DNA of 64,000 bases from Pseudomonadota bacterium (GTDB lineage Bacteria > Myxococcota_A > Polyangia > Polyangiales > Polyangiaceae): contig JAFAER010000126.1 in the NCBI GenBank assembly GCA_023423895.1, positions 1-64,000 of the forward strand, in the 5' to 3' direction. Position numbers and translations under genes: made by a program. Below the pieces are notes generated by a model, which did no database searches, was not told the origin of the DNA, and worked only from the letters and a program-made list of their open reading frames with translations. This document shows, in pieces, positions 26,052-34,704 of the stretch. Each line of letters begins with the position of its first letter. Position 1 is the first letter of the stretch.

Positions 26052-26931
26052 GTTCGAGGAGCTCGCCCGCCGCGTCGAGCGCCACTGGGGCGAAGAGAGC
26101 CGAATCGCGCTCGCGTACGACGAGGAGCGCCTTCGAAAACTGGTCGACGCCGCGATGGCCTCGAGCCGCGCTTGTGCCGGTGCGCCGTCCGCCCTGTCCA
26201 CCTGGATGAAGGGGATCGGGCTCTGCGCCGTCGCGGTCGCGGGCTCGGTGGGCGTGGCCGTTTACGATGGAGGCCACGGCGTCGATGGAGGCCACGGCGC
26301 CGTTGAAGAAGTCGCGCGTGTCGACGAGCCGCCGCCGGTGCTCGCTCCCGAGGCGCCGGCTGCGCTCGCTCCCGAGGCGCCGGTCGAGGTGTCGAATCAC
26401 GTCGAGGCCCCGACGACCGCCGCCACCGACTTGCCCAGCGCCGAACCACCCCGGATCGAGACCCGTGCTTCGCCGACCGTTCGACCTCGAGCTGCTCCGG
26501 CGCACGTCGCGCGTGTGGAGGCCGACGTAGCTTCAACGGCAATGGCGCTCTCGCCGGCCGAGATCTTCGCCCGGGCCAACGAGGAGCGACGACGTAGCGA
26601 TCTCCGTGCGGCGGAGGCGGACTACCGCCTCTTGATGGATCAGGCACCGTCGTCTCGCGAGGCGCTGCTCTCCCATGTCATCCTCGGGCACGTGCTCGAG
26701 GAGCGAGAGCCCGCCGCAGCGCTCTCGCTGTTCGAACGCTATCTCGAGCTCGGAGGCGGAGGCGGCCTTGCCGAGGAGGCTCGCACCTCCCGCGCACGGA
26801 TCCTCGCGATGCTCGGCAGGCGCGATGACGCCGTGAGGGCGTGGCGCGAGCTCCTCGCGCGGCATCCGGACACTCTTCATCGCGCCGAAGCCGAGGCCGC
26901 GCTTCGCTCGACCGGTGCTCACGCCGAGTAA
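26044..26931 (+). CDS. membrane-anchored TPR protein, probable partner of ECF sigma factor
   Basis: The 295-residue protein has a cytoplasmic N-terminus of about 55 residues (MNEFEELARRVERHWGEES, then LRKLVDAAMASS). One transmembrane helix follows at about 56-76 (MKGIGLCAVAVAGSVGVAVY). A Pro/Ala/Glu-rich periplasmic linker with two copies of LAPEAP leads to TPR-like helices at the C-terminus (ADYRLLMDQAPSSREALL, LSLFERYLELGG, AVRAWRELLARHP). This matches membrane anti-sigma factors paired with ECF sigma genes in Myxococcota, and the 8-bp overlap with the sigma gene supports the pairing. No zinc-binding anti-sigma motif (HxxxCxxC) is seen, so the mechanism of binding is not clear. Confidence 0.75.
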   Translation: MNEFEELARRVERHWGEESRIALAYDEERLRKLVDAAMASSRACAGAPSALSTWMKGIGLCAVAVAGSVGVAVYDGGHGVDGGHGAVEEVARVDEPPPVLAPEAPAALAPEAPVEVSNHVEAPTTAATDLPSAEPPRIETRASPTVRPRAAPAHVARVEADVASTAMALSPAEIFARANEERRRSDLRAAEADYRLLMDQAPSSREALLSHVILGHVLEEREPAAALSLFERYLELGGGGGLAEEARTSRARILAMLGRRDDAVRAWRELLARHPDTLHRAEAEAALRSTGAHAE

Positions 26932-27045
26932 ATTCGTGACTGCGTGACGGGTCTCCGAGCGGGCCACCGGCTTCCGCACCGCACCCCCAGCCTCGTCGGG
27001 CGAGTCGGACGTCCGCCGCCGTGAACGCGTGCTAGACGGAGAGGC

Positions 27046-27681
27046 GTGAGCCTCTCGGAAGAGCAACCGATCACATGCCCCGGCTGCAATGCGACGTCGG
27101 TCGCGCAGATCCACCGCAGCGTCAACGTGACCACGGAGCCTGCACTCAAAGAGCAGCTCCTCACGGGACGTCTGTTCGGCTTCGCGTGTCCGTCATGCGG
27201 CCGCGTCTCGCGCGTGGTGCACCCGGAGCTCGTCTATCACGACGTCCGCCGAGGTCTGCTCATTCAGATGGACGCGCTCGGGAAGTTCGACGCGGGAGCG
27301 TTGCGGCAGCTCGAGAGCTCGCTTCCGCCATCGACCCGTGTGGTCCACGACAGCAACGCGCTCCTCGAGAAGGTGAAGGTCTTCGACGCGGGCCTCGACG
27401 ATCGTGTGGTCGAGGTGCTCAAGCTCGTCGTCGCGACGCAGAACGCGGAGGCGGCTCCCGCGGCGCGTTACCTGTTCGAGGGAACGGGGACGCCGGCCAA
27501 TCCCGAGGGACGAGACCTTCGCTTCACGCTGCTGACGTCGAAGGGCATCTCGGGGCTCGCGGTGCCCCGCGCGGCATACGACGATCTCCGGAGGAAGCTC
27601 GAGTCGGCGGGCAAGCTCGTCTCGCTGCCCGCCTGGGCGGTCATCGACGCCGACTACGCTCGCCTGCTGCTCGCCACGTGA
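27046..27681 (+). CDS. CpXC-domain protein
   Basis: The 211-residue protein starts at GTG 27046. Two CxxC pairs, ITCPGCNATS (C at about 11 and 14) and FACPSCGRVSR, frame an N-terminal zinc-ribbon-like CpXC domain. The next part is a strand-helix domain (LVYHDVRRGLLIQMD, then LRQLESSLPPSTRVVHD). The C-terminal half has no recognised motif. CpXC proteins are cytoplasmic and their function is unknown. The gene stands alone. The stop codon lies inside a short tandem repeat. Confidence 0.72.
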   Translation: MSLSEEQPITCPGCNATSVAQIHRSVNVTTEPALKEQLLTGRLFGFACPSCGRVSRVVHPELVYHDVRRGLLIQMDALGKFDAGALRQLESSLPPSTRVVHDSNALLEKVKVFDAGLDDRVVEVLKLVVATQNAEAAPAARYLFEGTGTPANPEGRDLRFTLLTSKGISGLAVPRAAYDDLRRKLESAGKLVSLPAWAVIDADYARLLLAT

Positions 27682-27713
27682 GCGACGTGAGCGACGTGAG
27701 CGACGTCAGCGAC
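27678..27713. repeat. 9-bp tandem repeat at 3' end of CpXC gene
   Basis: Four head-to-tail 9-bp units, GTGAGCGAC three times and GTCAGCGAC once, span this stretch. The first contains the TGA stop of the CpXC gene. The array lies between that gene and the VOC remnant and probably arose by slippage. A short GTGACG...CGTCAC dyad follows. Confidence 0.85.
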
Positions 27714-27729
27714 GTGACGAGCGGCCACG

Positions 27730-27813
27730 TCACGCGCGCTTCTTCTTCAGCTCGTGCAGGATGATCGAGTTGCCCTCCGTGTCGAGGATGATCGACATCC
27801 TGCAGACCGGCAT
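27730..27813 (-). pseudogene. C-terminal remnant of a VOC (glyoxalase-like) protein
   Basis: Reading the minus strand, this short frame ends CRMSIILDTEGNSIILHELK followed by a few basic residues and a stop at 27730. The pattern CRM-x-(I/V)-x-D-x-(D/E)-GN-x-(I/L)-x-LH is the usual last strand and metal-binding region of VOC superfamily proteins (glyoxalase/bleomycin-resistance type). The frame stays open upstream, but the sequence no longer looks like a VOC protein and soon runs into the ChaN gene's promoter. So only about 27 residues of the parent gene seem to survive. The rest was probably lost by deletion. The call rests on one motif. Confidence 0.45.
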
Positions 27814-27902
27814 TCGACATGGCGGCGACGGTTTTCGGCGAGGCGTCCGATCGCGGAGAAACGTCGTGATCCTCGGGACATGGGGCGCCGTAAACTGCCG
27901 GC

Positions 27903-28934
27903 ATGCCCTGGGTGTGCTCTCGGCTCCTGCCTGTTCTCGTCTTTCCGGCTCTGATCCTGCCGCTCGCCGCTGGCTGCGGTAGCTCGACGCCGACGCGTGT
28001 CGGAGGGGCGAAGGCCGCCGCTGCTCCGGCGACGCCTCGCGCGAGCCCGAGCCAGGTAGCGTGGACGGCGTCGCTCGATCGGGACCATGCCCTCGTCGGG
28101 CGGATCTGGAGCGTGCGCGACGCGCGGTTCGTCGACGAGCGCGAGATGCTGGGAGCGTTGCCAGGAGTCGGCTACGTCCTGCTCGGCGAGAAACACGACA
28201 ACCCGGACCATCACGCCCTCCAGGCGAGGGTCTTGAAGGGGCTCGTCGACGCTGGCGCGAAGCCGGTCGTCGCGTTCGAGATGTTCGACGTCGAGAAGCA
28301 GGCTGCCATCGACGAGGCCCGACGTGGGGCGCCGCGAGACGCTTCACGCATCGCGAGCGCGGTCGACTGGGAGCACTCCGGGTGGCCGAGCTGGAGCTTC
28401 TACGCGCCGATCGCGCAGATCGCGCTCGATGCCGACTTGCCCATCGTCGCTGCCGGGCTCTCCGCCGCGAAGATGCGAGCGATGATGAAGCCCTCGGCGG
28501 ACGGAGCGCCGTCGGACCTGGACGACGGCGTCCCGCTGACGCCCGAACAGCGCGTGTCGCTGAGCGACGAGCTGCGCGCCAGTCACTGCGGGCACCTGCC
28601 CGAGGCGATGTTGCCCGTCATGATCCGCATGCAGCGGGCGAGGGACGCAGCCATGGCGAAGGCGCTCGCCGCAAACGTCGACGATGCCCACCCGAAGGGA
28701 GTGCTCATCGCGGGCACGGGCCATACACGCACCGATCGCGGCGCGGCGCTCGATCTGAGAGCGCGCGACCCGAAGCGACCCGTCTCGAGCGTTGCCTTCG
28801 TCGAGGTCGAGCGCGGCAAGGACGAGGCGCCGGCCTACGCCTCGCGATGGAACACGACGACCCTCCCGTTCGACTTCGTCTGGTTCACGCCCCGGGCGAC
28901 CGACGAAGATCCCTGCGCAGCGTTCGCGCGTTAG
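27903..28934 (+). CDS. ChaN-family lipoprotein
   Basis: The 343-residue protein starts MPWVCSRLLPVLVFPALIL and has a lipobox (LAAGC). The signature YVLLGEKHDNPDHHALQ lies at about 92-108, followed by VVAFEMFDVEKQAAIDEA. The later DWEHSGWPSWSFYAPIAQIA and LIAGTGHTRTDRGAALDL complete the ChaN-like pattern (PF04187-type haem-regulated lipoproteins). ChaN of Campylobacter binds haem pairs and is linked to iron uptake. Homologs elsewhere are less well understood. In this genome an iron system lies 13 kb away, but no Fur box was seen upstream of this gene, so iron control is not shown. Confidence 0.88.
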   Translation: MPWVCSRLLPVLVFPALILPLAAGCGSSTPTRVGGAKAAAAPATPRASPSQVAWTASLDRDHALVGRIWSVRDARFVDEREMLGALPGVGYVLLGEKHDNPDHHALQARVLKGLVDAGAKPVVAFEMFDVEKQAAIDEARRGAPRDASRIASAVDWEHSGWPSWSFYAPIAQIALDADLPIVAAGLSAAKMRAMMKPSADGAPSDLDDGVPLTPEQRVSLSDELRASHCGHLPEAMLPVMIRMQRARDAAMAKALAANVDDAHPKGVLIAGTGHTRTDRGAALDLRARDPKRPVSSVAFVEVERGKDEAPAYASRWNTTTLPFDFVWFTPRATDEDPCAAFAR

Positions 28935-29057
28935 CGAGATCGCTGCGGAAAGAGCCCGGGAACACGACTGGGCGCCCACACGCCGGTCTCCACTCGCCGA
29001 CGGCATGTCATCCGAGCGGGGGGTTGCATCTTCGGGCGCAATTGCGCACGCTCGTGT

Positions 29058-29849
29058 GTGGTGGGCGATACACTGGCGCGACTCGCATCGCTGACGACCG
29101 ACTGTGCCACGACGGCGGAGTACGACGCTGCGCGGACGGAGTGGCTCCACGCGACCGTCGATTGCGACACGATCTACCAAGGCGCGGCCACCCCCGCGCA
29201 GGCGGTCGATCCCGTCGTCTCCCGCGTGGACCCCGGCTACACCGCACGCTGCGAGGCTGCCGCCGATCGCTACTGGCCGGACCGTGCACGCTTGAACGCC
29301 GTTGCACGCGAATCCGGCGGCATCGCGTTCGACACCGAAGTCCTGCCCGCGAGGGAGCGGCGTGAACGGGTGTTCTATCGGGAGATCGTCGCCGGCCTCG
29401 GGCTTCGCACGATCGCGGTCTCCGTCCTCGAGCTTCGGCGCCAGCCGGTCTCGTGCATCTACTTCGGATGGACGTCCCGACAGGCGCGGCGCGAGCGCGA
29501 GATCGCCGTCGTACGAGCGGCGCTGCCGCTCCTCGCCCTCGGCGACGCGGTCCATCACCCGGCGGACGTGCGGACGACGATCGACATCGGGCTGACGCAG
29601 CGCGAGCGCGAAATCGTCGACCTCATCGTCCGCGGCCTCACGAACATGGAGATCGCCACCTTGCTCGGCACGGCACCGGCAACGGTGAAAAACCAGGTGG
29701 CCGCCATCCTCCGAAAGACGGGCACGGCGAACCGTACCGAGCTCGCTTGGCGCGCGAGCTCGGAGATGGGCGCGCGCCGCTCGACGCTCTCCGACGGAGC
29801 TCCAGTGCCGAGCCCCGGACGATCCTCGCCGCGGCTCGTGGGATCCTGA
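29058..29849 (+). CDS. LuxR-type transcriptional regulator
   Basis: The 263-residue protein has a C-terminal LuxR helix-turn-helix at about 175-240: LTQREREIVDLIVRGLTNME, then IATLLGTAPATVKNQVAAIL and RKTGTANRTELA. The N-terminal 170 residues hold no recognised receiver or autoinducer domain; they include FYREIVAGLGLRTIAVSVLE and CIYFGWTSRQARREREI, which look like a small sensory (GAF/PAS-like) fold. It starts at GTG 29058 or at the adjacent GTG 29061. The last 25 residues are Ser/Pro-rich and poorly ordered. It lies just to the left of the peptide-export operon, tail to tail with the second ABC transporter gene, so it could control that locus; no direct evidence is seen. Confidence 0.85.
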   Translation: MVGDTLARLASLTTDCATTAEYDAARTEWLHATVDCDTIYQGAATPAQAVDPVVSRVDPGYTARCEAAADRYWPDRARLNAVARESGGIAFDTEVLPARERRERVFYREIVAGLGLRTIAVSVLELRRQPVSCIYFGWTSRQARREREIAVVRAALPLLALGDAVHHPADVRTTIDIGLTQREREIVDLIVRGLTNMEIATLLGTAPATVKNQVAAILRKTGTANRTELAWRASSEMGARRSTLSDGAPVPSPGRSSPRLVGS

Positions 29850-29896
29850 CGGTCGGAGTCACGCACGCGACGACAGACGGAGGGCGGCCCACGAGC

Positions 29897-32029
29897 CTAT
29901 GGATGCGCGACGACGAGCAACGTCTTGGCTCGCCGGAGAACGCACTCGAACGCCGCGCGCGTCGTATGCGGATCGAGCGCGGCGAAGCTCTCGTCCAAGA
30001 TGAGGACGTCGGCGTCTTGCAGCAGGGCTCGTGCGAGGAAGAGACGGCTCCTCTCGCCTTGTGAGAGCTGCCAGCCGGTCTCGCCGACCATCTGCTCGAT
30101 ACCGGACGGCATCCGCGCAAGCAGAGGACCGAGGCCGAGCTCATCGCAGATCGCCTGCGCCTCGGCGACGTCCTCCTGCCGCGGAGGCCATCGCCGGCCC
30201 ATGAGCAAGTTGAACGCGAACGTCCCCGTCATGACGTGGTTCTCGTGGAACTGTGGCGCCAGCGCGACCCTGCGGCGCCAGCCCGTGCGGCCGAGCGAGC
30301 GAAGATCGAAGCCGCCGACGAGCAGGACGCCCGAGGTCGGCTCCCGCAGCCCGGCGAGCAGCGCCGAGAGCGTCGACTTCCCGCCGCCAGAAGACCCCTC
30401 GAGCAGCACGCGATCTCCGCGATGCAGGGCGAGATCACATCGGCGCAGGACGGGCTCGGTGCGTTGCGGATACGCGAACGACAGCTCCCGCGCGTCGAGC
30501 ACGGGCGCCGGTCCGCTCGGCTGTGTCGCGGCGACGAGCGCAGGATCCGCTTCGACGTCTGCTCGGGTGTCCTCGACCAGCGATCGGACCCGCTCCCATG
30601 CGATGTGCGCACCCGCGAGGCTCGTCAGTCCGAGCACGAGCCTTCGGAGCGCGCGGTAGGCGAGGAGCACGCCTCCGATCGAGACCGCAAGCGGCGCGAG
30701 CGACGCCGCCGATGCGCCGGAAGTGACGAACGCCGGAGCGAGCGCCGCGATGCCGGCAACGAGCCACCCTTGCGGGACGAGCGCGGCGAGGAGAGACGCG
30801 TATCGATCCATCTGCTCCGCCACGGGGATCGACCGAGCGACCGCACCGTCTTCTCCGGCATGACGCGAAGCGCTCCGCTCCTGCGCGAGGCGCGTGCGAT
30901 GCCCGATCATGTTCTCCACGAGGTCATGGGTCATCGCGATCCGATCCTCCGTCCAGCGTCTCCGCGCACGCCAGTAGCGGTGGACGAGCGCGCCCGTGAG
31001 CACGGTCCAGAGCCCGAGCAACGACAGTACCCAGAGCGCGGACATCCCGAAGGCGATCACGGCGGCCGCTGCGAGCAGTTGGACGAGCGAGATCGCGCTG
31101 GCGAAACCGCCCGAGAGGGCGAGCGACTCGATCGCCTCGGACTCGATCACGGCTCCGAGCAGCTCTCCGGCGCCGTGCCTGCGGACGTGCTCGGGTGAGA
31201 GGGCGAGGGCGCCCGAGAGCAAGCGCTGCTTGAGGAGGCCACCGCCGTCGACTGCGAGATGTCCCTCCGCACGGGCTGCCATCACCTGGAGCACGACCTG
31301 TGTGCAGAGAAGAAGCGCCCAGGCCACGAGCCATCCGCGATCGAGCCGACCTTCGAGGGCTCCACGCCCGATCAGCCACCACGCTCCGAGGCCGATGATG
31401 CACAGCGCGGCGTGTGCAGCGAGGATCCCGACGAGCCTGGGGCCGAGTCGCGCATGCTCGGCGTGCTCGCGCAGCGTCGCGGACGGCGCCGGACGCAACA
31501 TCCACCATCCTTCGATCCATTGCCCGGCGAGGCGGGTCCGCCGGAGGTGCTCACGCGCACGTCCGCGTCGGCGAGCGGGCACCTTCGCACGCTCGAGGAC
31601 GGCGTCGATCTCGGGGTCGTTCGCGCCGGGGATCCTCGAGACGAGACGACCCCAGAGGTCCGCAAACGCGACGCGGACGACCGAGCCGTCCGGGGCGAGC
31701 AGACGAGCCGTTTGCCGATCGACACGTACCAGCGCGAGGAAGCGACCCGGGGCGATCGCGACGAGCGCCGGCGAGACGCCACGTACGAGTCGCTCGAGGT
31801 CGGGGTAGAACGCGCCGACGGGCTCGGCATCGATACCGAGGTGGGCGCTGGCGCGTTCGATCCATAGAGCCTGACGATCTTGCGAGGACTCGAGATCCGC
31901 CGGCGCAGGAGGAACATCGTTGCGCTTCGCAGGTAGTCCGGACAAGCCTCCGAGCGCGGAGAGCGCTTCGGCGACTCTCGCCGCTGGCCACGCCAGCACA
32001 TCGACGGCGTCAACCGTGCTGGCGATCAC
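29897..32029 (-). CDS. ABC transporter with degenerate C39-like domain (second export transporter)
   Basis: The 710-residue protein starts at a GTG overlapping the upstream stop by 4 bp. Residues about 1-170 resemble a C39 peptidase fold (VGAFYPDLERLVRGVSPALV, APGRFLALVRVDRQTARLL) but lack the catalytic DCG motif. The position of the catalytic His (G-H-F) reads GRF, so it must be inactive. A six-helix ABC membrane domain follows (about 180-450). The ATPase has Walker A GSSGGGKST, an altered signature LSQGERSR, Walker B VLILDESFAALD and an H-loop ending VVAHP. The protein stops right at the H-loop, shorter than usual. The pair of ABC transporters with a HlyD partner recalls peptide-export loci of the NHLP type. 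Dimer or heterodimer partnership is inferred. Confidence 0.85.
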   Translation of the reverse strand: MIASTVDAVDVLAWPAARVAEALSALGGLSGLPAKRNDVPPAPADLESSQDRQALWIERASAHLGIDAEPVGAFYPDLERLVRGVSPALVAIAPGRFLALVRVDRQTARLLAPDGSVVRVAFADLWGRLVSRIPGANDPEIDAVLERAKVPARRRGRAREHLRRTRLAGQWIEGWWMLRPAPSATLREHAEHARLGPRLVGILAAHAALCIIGLGAWWLIGRGALEGRLDRGWLVAWALLLCTQVVLQVMAARAEGHLAVDGGGLLKQRLLSGALALSPEHVRRHGAGELLGAVIESEAIESLALSGGFASAISLVQLLAAAAVIAFGMSALWVLSLLGLWTVLTGALVHRYWRARRRWTEDRIAMTHDLVENMIGHRTRLAQERSASRHAGEDGAVARSIPVAEQMDRYASLLAALVPQGWLVAGIAALAPAFVTSGASAASLAPLAVSIGGVLLAYRALRRLVLGLTSLAGAHIAWERVRSLVEDTRADVEADPALVAATQPSGPAPVLDARELSFAYPQRTEPVLRRCDLALHRGDRVLLEGSSGGGKSTLSALLAGLREPTSGVLLVGGFDLRSLGRTGWRRRVALAPQFHENHVMTGTFAFNLLMGRRWPPRQEDVAEAQAICDELGLGPLLARMPSGIEQMVGETGWQLSQGERSRLFLARALLQDADVLILDESFAALDPHTTRAAFECVLRRAKTLLVVAHP

Positions 32030-34704
32030 TGCGCCACCTCGCGGAGATCGCCGTGGTCGATGATCGGCTCTTCGTGCTGCCGTGCCTCGAGGTGACCGCG
32101 CTCGAGACGGAGCGAACGAAAGACCTCGGAGGACCACAGCTCGTCGTGCACCGAGCGCTCGGCATCGAGCAGCGTCCGGTAGAAGGAGCCCTCCTGGGCG
32201 GCGAGCTCGGCGGGGGCGCCATCTTCGACGAGGCGTCCGCCGTCGAGGACGATGACGCGCTCGAAGTCGCGGGTGTCGCTGACGTCGTGGGTGATGCAGA
32301 GCATCGTCGCGCCCTCGAACCAGTGCCGCGCACGAGAGAGGAGTCGTCGCCGTGTCCCTCGGTCGAGCCCTCGGAACGGCTCGTCCATGATCACGAGCCG
32401 CGCATCGCGTCGACCGAGTCCGCGGCCGAAGCGCACCCGCTGACCCTCACCGCCGCTCACGAGCGCGCCACCTTCGCCGAGCGCCGTCTGCAACCCGTCG
32501 GGCAGGCCCGCCAGGACGCCGTGGAGATCGGCGGTGTCGAGAACGGCTGCCTGCGACGTGTTCTCGCCGATGCCGTAGCGGAGATTCTCGAGGAGCGAAG
32601 CGTTGAAGAGGTGTACGCCGGGCTCGATCCACGCGGTCTCCTCGCGGAGCTGTTCGAGCTGTTCCTCGACCGGCGAGCCATCGACGAGGACGCTGCCCGA
32701 CGAAGCTCGGTGCCAGCCGAGGAGCGCGCCCGCGAGGCTCGACTTGCCGGCGCCCGAGGCGCCGACGACCGCGATGTGCTCGCCTGGGCGTAGGTCGAGC
32801 GAGATGTCCTCGAGGATCGTGTGGCCCGAGGCGACGAGCGCGACGCTCTCGAACCGGATCGCGGCCCCTCCGCCGCGGACGTTTCGAACGACGTCCTCGC
32901 GTGGAGGCTGCGTCTCTTTCGCGCCGAGCGGCTCGAGAAGACGAAGCGTCATGTTGCGACGGGCCGGGTATTGCCGGACGAGGAGCGCGAGCTCCTGCCC
33001 GAGCACGGGCAGGCTCAGCGCCCAGTACAGGAGCAAGAGCACGCTTGCCGGCTCGAACGAGCGGCCGAGATAGGCGAAGACGAGCGCGATCGTCAGCCCG
33101 AACATCACCGCGGCCTGCGCGCCCTCCGCGCCCACCGTGGCCGAGACGACGCCGCGTGCAGCACGAGTCCACTCGGACACGAGCGCCTCGTGCTCTCGGC
33201 GCACCGATCGTTCGGCACCGTGGGCGCGGATCGGAACCGCCGCCAGCATCGCGTCGAGGTAGAAGCGCGCGATCGCCCCGAGGTGCGTTCGCGCCCTCAT
33301 CTCGCGCTCGACGACGACGGGCTGCGCGGCCAGCGGAAAGACGACAGCAGCGCCGGCGATCGCGACCGCGAAGCCCGCGCTCTTCGGATCGAGCAGGACG
33401 ATCGCGCACGTCGTCACGACGAGCTCGAGGCCGCATCGAACGAGCTGCGTGGCCATGATCGGCAGCTCGCGGAGCGCGTGCACCACATGGCTTCGTTCGG
33501 CCATGTCCGACGAGGGGCGGCTCGCGAAGTAGCGCTCCTCGAGACGAGGAAGCTTGGTCAGGAATGCAAGGCGGAACCGCGCCTCGAGCCTCCGTCCGAG
33601 GCCGAGGACGCCCGATGCCACCGGAAGCTCGAGGCCGATGCCGAGAAGCAGGAACACGAGGAGCGCCGCGATCGCCAGCAGCCGCTGCTCGACGGGGCCG
33701 AGGTCTCGTCCGATCTCGAGCAGCGCTCGGAGAAGCAGCGCCTGCACGATCGCGACGACGGTGGCGCCGACGAGCCCGAGCGCGATCGTCGCGGGCCCGA
33801 TCGCGCCGTCGTCGCGCAACATCCGGAGCAGCTCCCGTCCCGGCCGAGGCTTCGGCTCGGACAGAGCCAGCGCGAGCTCGGGAGAGAGAGCGCCGTCGTC
33901 GACGCGCTCGCGGATGCCACGGACTGCGAGCATCACCGCTCCGCGGAGCTCCACGGACTCGGCGCCTTCGCCAAGCCCGCTCGGGAGCACCGTCCAGAAG
34001 CGCTCGGGCACGATCTCCGGACGCGTCCGCGCCTCCCCGTGGAGCGAAGCGATCGCCGCGGCGGCTTCCGAGCCCCGGCGAAGACCGCCACCGTCGACGA
34101 CCGACTGGATCATGCGGATCGCTGCGTCGAGCGCCGCGACCCCACGCCAGTCCGCATCGCGTTCGAGGTCGTCGATCGACGCCGCCATCGCGGACAAGGC
34201 CCCAAGCCGCCGGAGCCGCGCGCGAAGAGCATCCGTGAAGGCACCGGACGGAAGCCACTCTGCGACGACCGAAGTGTCGAGGGTCGCCGTGTGCAGATGG
34301 AGCTGCTGTTCGAGCAGCTTCGCGTTCATCCACCGGCGGCCGCTCGCGGGATCCATCACCTGCACGAGGTGCCCGTGCCGCCGCCACAGGACGCTGAAGT
34401 GGGTTTGTCCGTTCGGCAGCCGAACGACGACGAGCGCAGGCAGCGCGCCTTCGCGGGGAAGGAGCAGATGGTCGACCGGGAGCATCGTCTGCTCGACCTC
34501 GAGGCCGAGCTGGCCGGCGACGTCCTCGAGGGCGTCGATCGAGGTCCCGTCGACGTCGGTCTGACAGGCCTCGCGCAGGCGCCCGTAGCTGACCGAGATG
34601 CCGTGCCCCTCGAAGAGCGCCTTCAGCGATGCAGGACCACAGTCCATCGACGAGGTCTGAACGACCTCGGGTACGAGCCACCGGCGTCGGACCTCCACCG
34701 TCAT
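32026..34704 (-). CDS. C39-peptidase-containing ABC transporter (PCAT) for peptide export
   Basis: The 892-residue protein has an N-terminal C39 cysteine peptidase (about 1-140). Q16, C22 (in QTSSMDCGPASL), H102 (in QTHFSVLW) and D118 (in QVMDPASG) form the expected catalytic set. A long insert (about 150-290) precedes the membrane domain. The ATPase has Walker A GASGAGKSS, signature VSGGEGQRV, Walker B VIMDEPFRGLD and H-loop CITHD. PCATs remove a Gly-Gly leader from a peptide and export the product. The neighbouring divergent gene encodes such a peptide. It overlaps both neighbours by 4 bp (ATGA and GTGA), so hlyD, PCAT and the second transporter are one operon. Confidence 0.93.
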   Translation of the reverse strand: MTVEVRRRWLVPEVVQTSSMDCGPASLKALFEGHGISVSYGRLREACQTDVDGTSIDALEDVAGQLGLEVEQTMLPVDHLLLPREGALPALVVVRLPNGQTHFSVLWRRHGHLVQVMDPASGRRWMNAKLLEQQLHLHTATLDTSVVAEWLPSGAFTDALRARLRRLGALSAMAASIDDLERDADWRGVAALDAAIRMIQSVVDGGGLRRGSEAAAAIASLHGEARTRPEIVPERFWTVLPSGLGEGAESVELRGAVMLAVRGIRERVDDGALSPELALALSEPKPRPGRELLRMLRDDGAIGPATIALGLVGATVVAIVQALLLRALLEIGRDLGPVEQRLLAIAALLVFLLLGIGLELPVASGVLGLGRRLEARFRLAFLTKLPRLEERYFASRPSSDMAERSHVVHALRELPIMATQLVRCGLELVVTTCAIVLLDPKSAGFAVAIAGAAVVFPLAAQPVVVEREMRARTHLGAIARFYLDAMLAAVPIRAHGAERSVRREHEALVSEWTRAARGVVSATVGAEGAQAAVMFGLTIALVFAYLGRSFEPASVLLLLYWALSLPVLGQELALLVRQYPARRNMTLRLLEPLGAKETQPPREDVVRNVRGGGAAIRFESVALVASGHTILEDISLDLRPGEHIAVVGASGAGKSSLAGALLGWHRASSGSVLVDGSPVEEQLEQLREETAWIEPGVHLFNASLLENLRYGIGENTSQAAVLDTADLHGVLAGLPDGLQTALGEGGALVSGGEGQRVRFGRGLGRRDARLVIMDEPFRGLDRGTRRRLLSRARHWFEGATMLCITHDVSDTRDFERVIVLDGGRLVEDGAPAELAAQEGSFYRTLLDAERSVHDELWSSEVFRSLRLERGHLEARQHEEPIIDHGDLREVAQ

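Noticed and set aside
27678..27713. Tandem repeat as a CRISPR array
   Set aside because: Units are 9 bp with no spacers. There are no cas genes.
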